Source: a virus
Virus record (IMG/VR): IMGVR_UViG_3300022208_000001
Span: 1-45,994 of that record
Strand: one strand, 5' to 3'
DNA length: 45,994 nt
In this document: positions 14,304 to 20,809 of the stretch, in pieces
Layout of the letters: each line of letters starts with the position of its first letter
Position numbering within the stretch: the first letter of the stretch is position 1
Made by a program: the position numbers and the translations under genes
Notes under the pieces: model-generated
Database searches by the model: none
Told to the model about the DNA's origin: nothing
The model's input: only the letters and a program-made list of their open reading frames with translations

Positions 14304-14340
14304 AATCCATTCAGGGGTTCAATTCCCCTGATGGATTTTT
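14304..14340 (+). terminator. Strong intrinsic terminator
   Basis: AATCCA(T)TCAGGGG (14304-14317) pairs with CCCCTGATGGATT (14325-14337), 13 bp with one bulged T and a 7-nt loop TTCAATT, followed by a T-run to 14340. It closes the two-gene NTase unit. The GGGG-TTCAATT-CCCC part looks like a tRNA T-arm, but no tRNA body is attached. Confidence 0.85.
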
Positions 14341-14374
14341 AAAATATTTAATATTAACTTAAAAACTAAGCAAA

Positions 14375-14830
14375 ATGAAAACACAAGAAAGATTAAACGA
14401 AACAATTTACATCATAAAGCATGATGAAATTGAAGAAGACATTTTTAAAACTATTATCGAAGATTATTTTAGAGATGAAACTACAACTCCGGGCGGAGTG
14501 GCTCCACGAATGCACATTAGAGAAGAAGGTGCATTTGAAACAACTGACGGTGAACTACACAGGACTAAGGAAGAAGCAGAACAATGGATTAAAGATAATG
14601 ATTTAGAAAATGAAATAAAAGACAAAAGACGCTGGGAACTTTGGAGTTGGGGAATTAGCGGAAATCATCCTAAATTTCAGGAATCGTATGAAACAGAAGA
14701 AGAAGCAGAAGAAGCATTATGGAAATGCTGGTTAAACAATTTTGATTATGACAATGGTTCTGGATTAAATGATGCGCCTGCATTTTTCTTTGATAAAAAA
14801 GAAGCTGAAGAATATTTAGAACAATTATAA
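14375..14830 (+). CDS. Highly acidic hypothetical protein
   Basis: 151 residues, with roughly twice as many Asp/Glu as Lys/Arg. Acidic clusters include HDEIEEDIF, YETEEEAEEALW and KKEAEEYLEQ. The strong negative charge and Trp-rich centre (RRWELWSWGISGN) recall DNA-mimic or host-takeover proteins, but no family is recognised. It has a TTAACTTAAAAACT leader like its neighbours and ends at a hairpin terminator. Confidence 0.58.
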   Translation: MKTQERLNETIYIIKHDEIEEDIFKTIIEDYFRDETTTPGGVAPRMHIREEGAFETTDGELHRTKEEAEQWIKDNDLENEIKDKRRWELWSWGISGNHPKFQESYETEEEAEEALWKCWLNNFDYDNGSGLNDAPAFFFDKKEAEEYLEQL

Positions 14831-14831
14831 T

Positions 14832-14885
14832 CCTACTGGTTCCTGCTTAGTTCAGTAGGCGTATGCCTCACGATACGAGGCTTTT
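14832..14885 (+). terminator. Tandem hairpins with intrinsic terminator
   Basis: A first hairpin pairs CCTACTG (14832-14838) with CAGTAGG (14853-14859). A second pairs GCCTC (14865-14869) with GAGGC (14877-14881) and is followed by TTTT. CGTAT (14860-14864) can instead pair with ATACG (14873-14877), which would break the second hairpin, so two folds exclude each other. The simplest reading is a terminator after the acidic-protein gene. Confidence 0.7.
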
Positions 14886-14906
14886 ATTAACTAAAAAATT
14901 AGTGTT

Positions 14907-15068
14907 ATGATAACAAAGAATCAAATAATAGAAATAATTTTAAGACCTTACGGGAATTTGAAACAAAAAAGTATAAATAAGGTCATGAGTAGATTCCTAA
15001 AAATGGATGAACAGGAATTTATAGAATATGCACAAACAATTATCCCTAATAGATATTATTTATCATAA
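14907..15068 (+). CDS. Hypothetical small protein
   Basis: 53 residues, basic N-terminal two-thirds (IIEIILRPYGNLKQKSINKV) and acidic helix after it. It starts 22 nt after the terminator T-run with an AAAAATTAGTGTT leader. Too short to classify. Confidence 0.45.
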   Translation: MITKNQIIEIILRPYGNLKQKSINKVMSRFLKMDEQEFIEYAQTIIPNRYYLS

Positions 15069-15160
15069 ATTAAAACGATAATCGAAAAAGGGCTTAGCCT
15101 TAATTTAAAAAAACGAGATAAATTTTAAATAACAAAACTTAAATTAAACACATAAAAGAT

Positions 15161-15463
15161 ATGAAAAATATTACAGATAGCGAATTACTTAAAATAGTAG
15201 AAAAATGGGAGAAAGAACAGCCTATTAATATAGGCATAAAAACTGCATTTACAGACGGTTATAGAATGGCAGAAAATAAAATTAAAAAATTAACTATATT
15301 TGATGTTAGCGGCAGTATTATTACTAAATTTGACACGGTAGCGCATGGTTATAACTCCAAAATAGGAGTTGCAGGGAATAGCAAAGAAGATGATTTAATT
15401 GCAGAAGCTAAAAGAGATGCCTTTGATGAAGCTATAGAAATAGTTAAGCAATATTATCGTTAA
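15161..15463 (+). CDS. Hypothetical protein
   Basis: 100 residues, alternating helices and a short beta hairpin (KLTIFDVSGSIITKFDTVA), ending in an acidic helix (LIAEAKRDAFDEAIEIVKQY). The leader AACAAAACTTAAATTAAA resembles that of 16129. No family is recognised. Confidence 0.55.
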   Translation: MKNITDSELLKIVEKWEKEQPINIGIKTAFTDGYRMAENKIKKLTIFDVSGSIITKFDTVAHGYNSKIGVAGNSKEDDLIAEAKRDAFDEAIEIVKQYYR

Positions 15464-15490
15464 ATAGATTATATACACCAAACTAAAATT

Positions 15491-15664
15491 ATGAAAACAT
15501 GGAAATTAGAATTTAATGATTTAGCAGGTATCTGCTATTGCGAATGGAGCGAAGATGTTAAAGAATATATTGAAAATATGGATATTAATGATATTATTAC
15601 TGTTACCTGTGAAGAAATGACGGAGGAAGAATTTTTAAATTTGCCGGAATTTGAAGGATTTTAA
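15491..15664 (+). CDS. Hypothetical small acidic protein
   Basis: 57 residues, very acidic (EDVKEYIENMDINDIITVTC, EEMTEEEFLNLPEFEGF). It is preceded by a copy of the recurring ATTATATACACC leader (about 15467-15490). The function is unknown. Confidence 0.5.
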   Translation: MKTWKLEFNDLAGICYCEWSEDVKEYIENMDINDIITVTCEEMTEEEFLNLPEFEGF

Positions 15665-15679
15665 CTAAAACTTAAAACT

Positions 15680-15871
15680 ATGAAATACACAACTGGAAAA
15701 CATGGAGATACAGCGATTGAAGCTAATAAAATTATTGTTTATATCGGCGAGAATAGATACCGATTAACTGAAAGTATAGACGGCAAATTGACTGTAAATA
15801 AAATGAGTGACGGACTGAATGATAATATAAATATACATCCTCGTTACGCCAATGAAATAGAAGTTTCTTAA
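15680..15871 (+). CDS. Hypothetical small protein
   Basis: 63 residues with a beta-rich pattern (IEANKIIVYIGENRYRLTES, GKLTVNKMSD). The leader AACTAAAACTTAAAACT directly precedes the ATG and is repeated before 17057 and 17265. The family is unrecognised. Confidence 0.5.
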   Translation: MKYTTGKHGDTAIEANKIIVYIGENRYRLTESIDGKLTVNKMSDGLNDNINIHPRYANEIEVS

Positions 15872-15896
15872 ATATTAGAATTACAAACTTAATATC

Positions 15897-16082
15897 ATGA
15901 ATTATAAACAAAAAACATTAAAAGCATTGTCTGAAATGTCCGAAAGCGAATGTGAAAAGCTATTTAAATATATTCCTGCTCGGCACAAAATGACAGATAA
16001 TCAAAAAAATTGCATCCATTCAATGCATTATGATCTGAAAACCGGCGGGTCAACTTGTTCTTTATGTAAATGGATGAGTTAA
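15897..16082 (+). CDS. Small Cys/His protein
   Basis: 61 residues. NCIHSMHYDL and STCSLCKW near the C-terminus could form a C-H-C-C zinc site after a helical N-terminus (LKALSEMSESECEKLFKY). No family is recognised. Confidence 0.5.
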   Translation: MNYKQKTLKALSEMSESECEKLFKYIPARHKMTDNQKNCIHSMHYDLKTGGSTCSLCKWMS

Positions 16083-16128
16083 TTAAAAAAACGAGCTAAA
16101 TTTTAAATAACAAAACTTTAATAAAATA

Positions 16129-16416
16129 ATGGAAAATTTAAAAGCATTGGTTTACGGAAAAGAATTGAATGATTACCAAAAAGCATTAGCTGTTCAGGAA
16201 TTTGAAAAATTACAACAAAGTAAAAAAAATGCGAATGAGTCATTAATTATGAAAGTTAAAGAAACTTATATTGTTAATGTAAATGGAGAACTTATAAAGT
16301 TATTTCTTGTTGAAAGCGGTAAATATTTTATTAATAAATTATTATGTGACGGTTTGGGATGGTCTCATAAATTAGAAGAAATAACAGAGAGCAAAGCTAA
16401 AGAATATATAAAATAA
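16129..16416 (+). CDS. Hypothetical protein
   Basis: 95 residues: a helical N-terminal half (ELNDYQKALAVQEFEKLQQS) and a beta hairpin (ETYIVNVNGELIKLFLVESG) with a final acidic helix. The leader shares TTTTAAATAACAAAACTT with that of 15161. The family is unrecognised. Confidence 0.5.
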   Translation: MENLKALVYGKELNDYQKALAVQEFEKLQQSKKNANESLIMKVKETYIVNVNGELIKLFLVESGKYFINKLLCDGLGWSHKLEEITESKAKEYIK

Positions 16417-16439
16417 TTTTTATTATTCGCCCTAAAAAT

Positions 16440-16510
16440 ATTGCCTATAACTTTTAGTTAGGTTTTGTCGCTTGTAATAGCACAAGCCGTACAGATACGT
16501 AGCAGGCAAT
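16440..16510 (+). other. Cloverleaf-like foldable intergenic segment
   Basis: Within the 160-nt gap 16417-16576, ATTGCC (16440-16445) can pair with GGCAAT (16505-16510) and enclose three hairpins: TAACT/AGTTA (about 16448-16460), GCTTGT/ACAAGC (16470-16475 with 16482-16487, 6-nt loop) and CGTA/TACG (16488-16491 with 16496-16499). The anticodon and T-arm features of tRNA are missing. It is more GC-rich than its surroundings. It could be an RNA element or a recombination-site relic. The rest of the gap holds no gene. Confidence 0.35.
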
Positions 16511-16576
16511 GTGCGGAAGGCATATCTTTCGGAGTGTTAGAATTAATCGGTTTTGGAAAATTAAAATTTTTAAATT

Positions 16577-16747
16577 ATGAAACATACATGGATTAACTTT
16601 CCGACAGCATCAAAGAAAAAATGTACTCGCTGCGGAGTAATTGTAGAAATTAACAGAAATGGAAATTACGGTAAGAAATATTATTTATATGAAAAGGTTT
16701 ATGACAAATCTCCGCCTTGCAAAGATTTAAATTTTGAAGGGTTGTAG
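16577..16747 (+). CDS. Small protein with CxxC
   Basis: 56 residues: a CTRCG knuckle near residue 15 and PPC near the end suggest a metal site, with YGKKYYLYEK between them. The gene lies between a GTTAGAA motif (about 16534) and GCCTAAC (16782), which also bound the gene 18199-18414. The family is unrecognised. Confidence 0.5.
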   Translation: MKHTWINFPTASKKKCTRCGVIVEINRNGNYGKKYYLYEKVYDKSPPCKDLNFEGL

Positions 16748-16781
16748 GGATGGTTTGTGCGGATGGAGCGCAAGCGATTGA

Positions 16782-16828
16782 GCCTAACTAAATTATATAC
16801 ACCATACATCAAACTAAAACTTAAAACT
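16782..16828 (+). promoter_or_regulatory. Type copy of recurring small-gene leader element
   Basis: CCTAACTAAATTATATACACCATACATCAAACTAAAACTTAAAACT ends at the ATG of 16829. Variants precede 9159 (9117-9158), 9911 (9877-9910), 15491 (15467-15490) and 18456 (18411-18455). The 3' part AACTAAAACTTAAAACT alone precedes 15680, 17057 and 17265. The position right at start codons and the A-rich content suggest a translation-initiation leader for an SD-less host, perhaps with promoter function. No TAnnTTTG box is present. Confidence 0.6.
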
Positions 16829-17023
16829 ATGAAAATAAATAGCAAAATGCCTTATGACAGCGTGTTAGCAAATCGTAAAGCGAGCGATAGAGAAGCACTT
16901 AAACATAAGTATTTTAGAAAAACAGAACTATATTGGGTAAGACGTAGGGATGATTATAGATTTGACAATGAGGAATGTGGACTTGCAATTGACCACTATC
17001 TTGAAACAGGACAAGAGCCTTAG
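16829..17023 (+). CDS. Hypothetical small protein
   Basis: 64 residues from ATG 16829, directly after the recurring leader; a longer frame from 16757 reads through that leader. It is basic in the middle (RKASDREALKHKYFRK, YWVRRRDDYRF) and acidic at the end. The family is unrecognised. Confidence 0.5.
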   Translation: MKINSKMPYDSVLANRKASDREALKHKYFRKTELYWVRRRDDYRFDNEECGLAIDHYLETGQEP

Positions 17024-17056
17024 CGAGCGTATGTTTGCTAACTAAAACTTAAAACT

Positions 17057-17230
17057 ATGAAAATGAAAGATGAAAAATATATTAAAAGTAGAATAAATCA
17101 ATTAAAAGTTGAACGTAAAGAAATTTTAGATGATTGGAAAGGTAAATTACAATCAATGGATATTTTTACTAAACGTAGATTAAATTTGTATAATGATAAA
17201 ATTTCTGCATTTGAAGAAGTTTTAAATTAA
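17057..17230 (+). CDS. Hypothetical small helical protein
   Basis: 57 residues, predicted almost entirely helical and highly charged (YIKSRINQLKVERKEILDDW). Preceded by AACTAAAACTTAAAACT. The function is unknown. Confidence 0.5.
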   Translation: MKMKDEKYIKSRINQLKVERKEILDDWKGKLQSMDIFTKRRLNLYNDKISAFEEVLN

Positions 17231-17264
17231 ATTGCCTATAATCTTTAAACTAAAACTTAAAACT

Positions 17265-17465
17265 ATGAAAACACAAATCATCTTAAAAAACATTGCTTTA
17301 TTTGTAATATGCTTTATAATAGCATTTGTAGTAACCTGGTTAATTAAGATTGACTGGTTGTGGTCAATTCTTTTTACTCCGTTTTTTGCCTTTATTTATG
17401 TATTATATGCTTATATTCAAGGGCTTATTCGTTGGAAATATCAGATAAGGAATAGTTATAAATGA
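17265..17465 (+). CDS. Small two-helix membrane protein
   Basis: 66 residues from ATG 17265, which follows the TAAAACTTAAAACT leader. Two hydrophobic segments (about residues 8-27 and 32-52) are separated by a short loop with Lys and Asp, and the C-terminus is basic (RWKYQIRNSYK). This is an inner-membrane protein of unknown role; superinfection exclusion is a common role for such early phage proteins, but nothing here shows it. Confidence 0.58.
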   Translation: MKTQIILKNIALFVICFIIAFVVTWLIKIDWLWSILFTPFFAFIYVLYAYIQGLIRWKYQIRNSYK

Positions 17466-17471
17466 AAAATT

Positions 17472-17729
17472 ATGAAAAATTACATCAATTGGAGTGGCAT
17501 AAGCTCAGAATTAGGATTAAACAGATCATATATTCATTCAAAATATAAAGGGAAAAGATTTAAAACGATAGTTTCCTTTATTAACTCAAAAAATGAAGAA
17601 ATTCAAGAGTATTTGAATGAATACATAAGGAAAGAGAAAATAGCAAATGAAATTGATAATGCTATTAAGGAAATGGAAAATACCGATAAGCTGGAAAAAA
17701 TATTAAAGGGCATTTTTAAAAATAAATAA
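17472..17729 (+). CDS. Hypothetical protein with HTH-like N-terminus
   Basis: 85 residues. INWSGISSELGLNRSYIHSK reads as a possible helix-turn-helix followed by a long charged coiled coil (EEIQEYLNEYIRKEKIANEI). Phage antirepressor-like or DNA-binding accessory proteins have this size, but no family is recognised. It starts 6 nt after the membrane-protein stop. Confidence 0.5.
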   Translation: MKNYINWSGISSELGLNRSYIHSKYKGKRFKTIVSFINSKNEEIQEYLNEYIRKEKIANEIDNAIKEMENTDKLEKILKGIFKNK

Positions 17730-17731
17730 TC

Positions 17732-18022
17732 ATGGACTTATTAACAACAGCAATTAAAGCGGGATTTAAAATTGAAAATAATAAATCTATTGAGCAATCA
17801 AAGTATTTATTATTATGCGAAATACAACAATGGCTGAGAGATGAACATGGCATATTAGTTTTATGTTGGACAAAGTATCATCCCCAGACGTCATATTCGA
17901 TCATAATATGGTTCTATAAAATTGCATATACAGACAAAAATATTATTTCTAATTATGATTATAATAGTTATGAAAGCGCACTTAAAGAAGGATTAGAAGA
18001 AGCAATAAAATTAATAAAATAA
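17732..18022 (+). CDS. Conserved phage hypothetical protein
   Basis: 96 residues. QQWLRDEHGILVLCW, a beta section, and the closing NSYESALKEGLEEAIKLI match a pattern I associate with widespread small phage proteins of unknown function (WLRE...H at the start, YESALxxGLxxAL at the end). It starts 2 nt after the preceding stop. Confidence 0.65.
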   Translation: MDLLTTAIKAGFKIENNKSIEQSKYLLLCEIQQWLRDEHGILVLCWTKYHPQTSYSIIIWFYKIAYTDKNIISNYDYNSYESALKEGLEEAIKLIK

Positions 18023-18050
18023 TGAATAAATATAGAATAACGTTAAATAT

Positions 18051-18150
18051 AAGAATAGTAGGCGATTTGAAATGCTGAACTTCGTAAAACAGAATAAAGT
18101 TAATTAAATGAATATAAACAACCTACACGTAGAAACCGCCTATTATTTTT
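18051..18150 (+). other. Long-stem structured intergenic element
   Basis: AAGAATAGTAGGCG (18051-18064) pairs with CGCCTATTATTTTT (18137-18150) over 14 bp with two G-U pairs, enclosing a 72-nt loop that contains a small CTAC/GTAG hairpin. The 3' side ends in a T-run. It occupies most of the 176-nt gap 18023-18198. It may be a small RNA ending in a terminator, a large-loop terminator or a DNA recombination hairpin. No consensus promoter was seen before it. Confidence 0.42.
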
Positions 18151-18198
18151 ATACATTGTTAGACTTTCGTTTTGTGCGGTGGGATAAAACTTAATAAA

Positions 18199-18414
18199 AT
18201 GACACAGCAGCAAGCAGATGATATATGTAGAATGGCACTACCATTTAATGTTTACAGTAAAATAGAACAGCATGAGTTAATTGCTGCGGCAAACTCGATA
18301 ATGTTTTATTGTGTCTGTATGGTGAAAAAAGCAACATATTTTGAATGTGACTTGGAATTTAAAATAAACTTTAAAAATAAACTATTTGATGGCGTGGAGG
18401 CAAATGAAGCCTAA
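18199..18414 (+). CDS. Hypothetical small protein
   Basis: 71 residues from ATG 18199; a frame from 18172 adds nine unlikely residues. It is helical (MTQQQADDICRMALPFNVYS) with four cysteines and no clear metal-site spacing. The gene is bounded by GTTAGAC (18160) and GCCTAAC (18411). The family is unrecognised. Confidence 0.5.
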   Translation: MTQQQADDICRMALPFNVYSKIEQHELIAAANSIMFYCVCMVKKATYFECDLEFKINFKNKLFDGVEANEA

Positions 18415-18455
18415 CTAAATTATATACACCATACATCAAATAAAAATAATAAATC

Positions 18456-18584
18456 ATGAAAAAATACTGGAATAAATACAAAAGATTAATAACACAATTG
18501 TTTATTGTGTTACTTATTATAATAATATTCTACATATCAATGTGGGCATTAGGTTATATAGAATTTATAATTGAATCGAAATAA
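18456..18584 (+). CDS. Single-pass membrane peptide
   Basis: 42 residues: basic start (MKKYWNKYKRL), then one transmembrane helix (QLFIVLLIIIIFYISMWALG) and a short C-terminal tail. It has a copy of the recurring leader. The next ATG follows its stop after 2 nt. The role is unknown. Confidence 0.5.
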   Translation: MKKYWNKYKRLITQLFIVLLIIIIFYISMWALGYIEFIIESK

Positions 18585-18586
18585 TT

Positions 18587-18784
18587 ATGATACAATTTGA
18601 ACCAGCATTTAAAATAGGACAAAAAGTATATCATATATGCAGCGAAAGTGACAAAGGAATAATAGTTGATATAACATATTCGGTAAGAACTAAAATAATA
18701 TCATATCAAGTTATATTTGGGCGTACTGCTAATGATGATGTATGGTGTAATGAATTTGAGCTAAGCGAATCAATAAGGTATTGA
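18587..18784 (+). CDS. Small SH3-like hypothetical protein
   Basis: 65 residues. FKIGQKVYHICSESDKGIIV, then SYQVIFGRTAND and WCNEFELSESI, gives the rhythm of a small KOW/SH3-like barrel protein frequent in phages. The function is unknown. The promoter for the packaging operon lies just after its stop. Confidence 0.6.
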   Translation: MIQFEPAFKIGQKVYHICSESDKGIIVDITYSVRTKIISYQVIFGRTANDDVWCNEFELSESIRY

Positions 18785-18825
18785 ATAAAATAATTATATA
18801 TCATACTGAAAGGTACTTAGCTGAA

Positions 18826-18857
18826 TTTGACAATTCAATAAAAAAATATTATATTTG
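18826..18857 (+). promoter_or_regulatory. Consensus promoter with near-leaderless start
   Basis: TTTG 18826-18829, 20 nt, TATATTTG 18850-18857, a full match. Transcription should begin about 4 nt after the -7 box, that is at the ATG 18862 of the next gene, giving a leaderless message. It is placed to transcribe the small gene, ParB-like, radical SAM and both terminase genes. Confidence 0.78.
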
Positions 18858-18861
18858 CATT

Positions 18862-19044
18862 ATGGCATATATTTTACAATCAACACAAGATTTAACATTG
18901 CATTTTGTCGGGACAATACTTAAAAAGACAAATACTCCGGTTTTTGATACTGATATAAATCAAGCAAGAAGATTCTCGACGCATTTAGAAGCTAGTCAAG
19001 TTAAGGAATTAGTAATAAGACCGACGCAAATAATTGAAGTATGA
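18862..19044 (+). CDS. Small hypothetical protein, first gene of packaging operon
   Basis: 60 residues from ATG 18862. The longer frame from TTG 18781 is rejected because it contains the consensus promoter. The ORF reads MAYILQSTQDLTLHFVGTIL and onward, a beta-rich small domain with RFSTHLEASQVKELV near its end. Its stop overlaps the ParB-like start by 4 nt (ATGA). The family is unrecognised. Confidence 0.62.
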   Translation: MAYILQSTQDLTLHFVGTILKKTNTPVFDTDINQARRFSTHLEASQVKELVIRPTQIIEV

Positions 19045-19616
19045 AATTATCTAATTTAAAATTAAACCCAGATAACCCTCAAAAGTTCGACGATTTAACA
19101 TCTTTAGAAAATTCAATTAAGAATTTCCCTAAAATGATGAAATTAAGACCGATTATTTACGATCCTGAAAAAATGATTGTATTAGGGGGTAATAAAAGAT
19201 TGATTTGTTTACAAAATTTAGGCTATAAAGAAATACCGGATGAGTGGGTAAAAAGCGCAGACGAGTTAACAGAAGACGAAAAGAAAAGATTTGTTATTCA
19301 AGATAATATTCAAATCGGCGAGTGGGATATAGATTTGCTTGAAAATTGGGATTTTGATGAATTAAAAGATTGGGGATTAGGATTAGAAAAGAATGATTAT
19401 GATATTGAAATAATAGAGTCGGAAGATTCTGATAAGCGAGCAGGAACATTTACAACTAATATATCTAGCAATAAAACAGCCATGTATATTGGGAAAATGT
19501 ATGGAATTATAAATAAAGAATTTTATGAAAAAATAATTAACAAATATGATTTTATTGAAGGCAACGAAAATCATAATGGGATTATTTTTGAAGAGATTTT
19601 AAAAAAAATAATATGA
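19041..19616 (+). CDS. ParB/sulfiredoxin-fold protein (phage ParB-like)
   Basis: 191 residues. An N-terminal ParB-type domain: LKLNPDNPQKFDDLTSLENS, RPIIYDPEKMIVLGGNKRLI (GGNKR motif at residues 49-53), then LQNLGYKEIPDEW and a domain ending WDIDLLENWDFDELKDWGLG, which is the usual ParB-domain close in phage proteins. Phage ParB-fold proteins occur beside terminases and DNA-modifying enzymes and can have nuclease, NTPase or sensor roles. No partition partner is present, so plasmid-type segregation is unlikely. It overlaps the radical SAM gene by 4 nt. Confidence 0.8.
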   Translation: MKLSNLKLNPDNPQKFDDLTSLENSIKNFPKMMKLRPIIYDPEKMIVLGGNKRLICLQNLGYKEIPDEWVKSADELTEDEKKRFVIQDNIQIGEWDIDLLENWDFDELKDWGLGLEKNDYDIEIIESEDSDKRAGTFTTNISSNKTAMYIGKMYGIINKEFYEKIINKYDFIEGNENHNGIIFEEILKKII

Positions 19617-20806
19617 GAATATATTTTCATACAGAGAAGAATCAGGCTAGGTGTGGGACAATAATGTTATTAATATACTTATTAAAAAAACAAAATATAG
19701 AAATATTAGATAGCCCTAATAATGCAGATTTTGTATTTGTATCAGTATATGATGTATCGGCATTTAATATATTATATTCAGCATATAAGTTATATCACGG
19801 GAAAATCCCTATTGTTGCAGGAGGAGATACATGTAAATTAGATTTTGTATTAAATTATGCAGATTATGTAGTCAGGGGCGAAGCGTATGAATTTATAAAA
19901 AAATTAAGTAAATTAAAAAATAAGGAAGATATAATAAATATACCCAATGTATGGACAAAGAAAAAAAATGGAATAATAGATTATGAAATAAAATATAATG
20001 AGAATCCTATAATAAAAGCATCCCCAAAAGTATATTATTATTATGGCGGTAAAGGATGCCCTCAGAAATGTAAATTTTGTTTTTATTCTCATGTAAATGA
20101 ATATTCGCAAATCGACAAACAATTAGTTATAAACGCCTTAAAAAATATACCAAAATCTGGACGATTATATTTAACATCAGCATATTTTCCATATCCGGAA
20201 ATTGAAGATTGTTATTTAAAAAAATTAGGCATGATTGATTTAAAAAATCATCAATATTTAAAACGTAAATATCCTTCAAGATCATATAGAATGGGCATCG
20301 AATTTTTTACAGAAAATATGCGTAAAAAAATGGGAAAGCCAATATCAAATGAAAAAATAACAGAAACAATAAATAAATCTTTGTTATGGAATCATGAAAT
20401 AGTGATGTATTTTATGGCAGGATTGGAAAATCAAGATGATATGTTTGAATTCATAAATCAAGTCCCTTTTTATCAGGAAACTTACAGCCCACGTATTACA
20501 ATTCATTTTCAATATATAGATTTTAATGAAAAAACACCACTGCAAGGGTGCAATGTTATAAATAGGAGCGATTTTGATTATAAATTGTTTCAAAAAGAAT
20601 TAAATTTAAAAAATAGGAGGATCAGAGTAGGCGCCTTGAAATATAAAGCATATTCTACATATCGAACGATTTTGCAAAGGACAAAAGAAAAAGAAGAAAC
20701 AGAATTTATTCATTCATTAAGAAATGAAAAAAATAATGATGTTATGATTAATAAAATAGAAAAAAAATATCCATATTTATTAGGAAACAAAATATTGACT
20801 TGTTAA
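19613..20806 (+). CDS. Radical SAM enzyme with B12-binding-like N-terminal domain
   Basis: 397 residues. A Rossmann-like N-terminal domain (about 35-95) ends in PIVAGGDTCKLDF and YADYVVRGEAYEF, as in cobalamin-binding radical SAM proteins (GG...D.VV.GE), though the DxHxxG cobalamin ligand is not visible. The radical SAM core follows: GGKGCPQKCKFCFYSH, with the cluster ligands Cys149, Cys153 and Cys156 (CX3CX2C), RMGIEFFTENMRKKMGKPIS and VMYFMAGLEN. It would bind a 4Fe-4S cluster and SAM. The substrate is unknown. It sits between ParB-like and terminase genes with 3-4 nt junctions, which suggests DNA or packaging rather than metabolism. Confidence 0.88.
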   Translation: MRIYFHTEKNQARCGTIMLLIYLLKKQNIEILDSPNNADFVFVSVYDVSAFNILYSAYKLYHGKIPIVAGGDTCKLDFVLNYADYVVRGEAYEFIKKLSKLKNKEDIINIPNVWTKKKNGIIDYEIKYNENPIIKASPKVYYYYGGKGCPQKCKFCFYSHVNEYSQIDKQLVINALKNIPKSGRLYLTSAYFPYPEIEDCYLKKLGMIDLKNHQYLKRKYPSRSYRMGIEFFTENMRKKMGKPISNEKITETINKSLLWNHEIVMYFMAGLENQDDMFEFINQVPFYQETYSPRITIHFQYIDFNEKTPLQGCNVINRSDFDYKLFQKELNLKNRRIRVGALKYKAYSTYRTILQRTKEKEETEFIHSLRNEKNNDVMINKIEKKYPYLLGNKILTC

Positions 20807-20809
20807 AAT

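Noticed and set aside
14304-14340. tRNA 3' end or attP-like tRNA fragment
   Set aside because: Only the T-arm-like GGGGTTCAATTCCCC is present. The flanks pair with each other as a long terminator stem followed by a T-run, and no integrase gene was seen.
18781-18861. 27-residue N-terminal extension from a TTG start
   Set aside because: The segment contains a perfect promoter (18826-18857) and overlaps the previous gene.
19041-19616. Plasmid partition ParB
   Set aside because: There is no ParA gene and no parS-like repeat set, the protein is shorter than partition ParB and it sits in the packaging operon.
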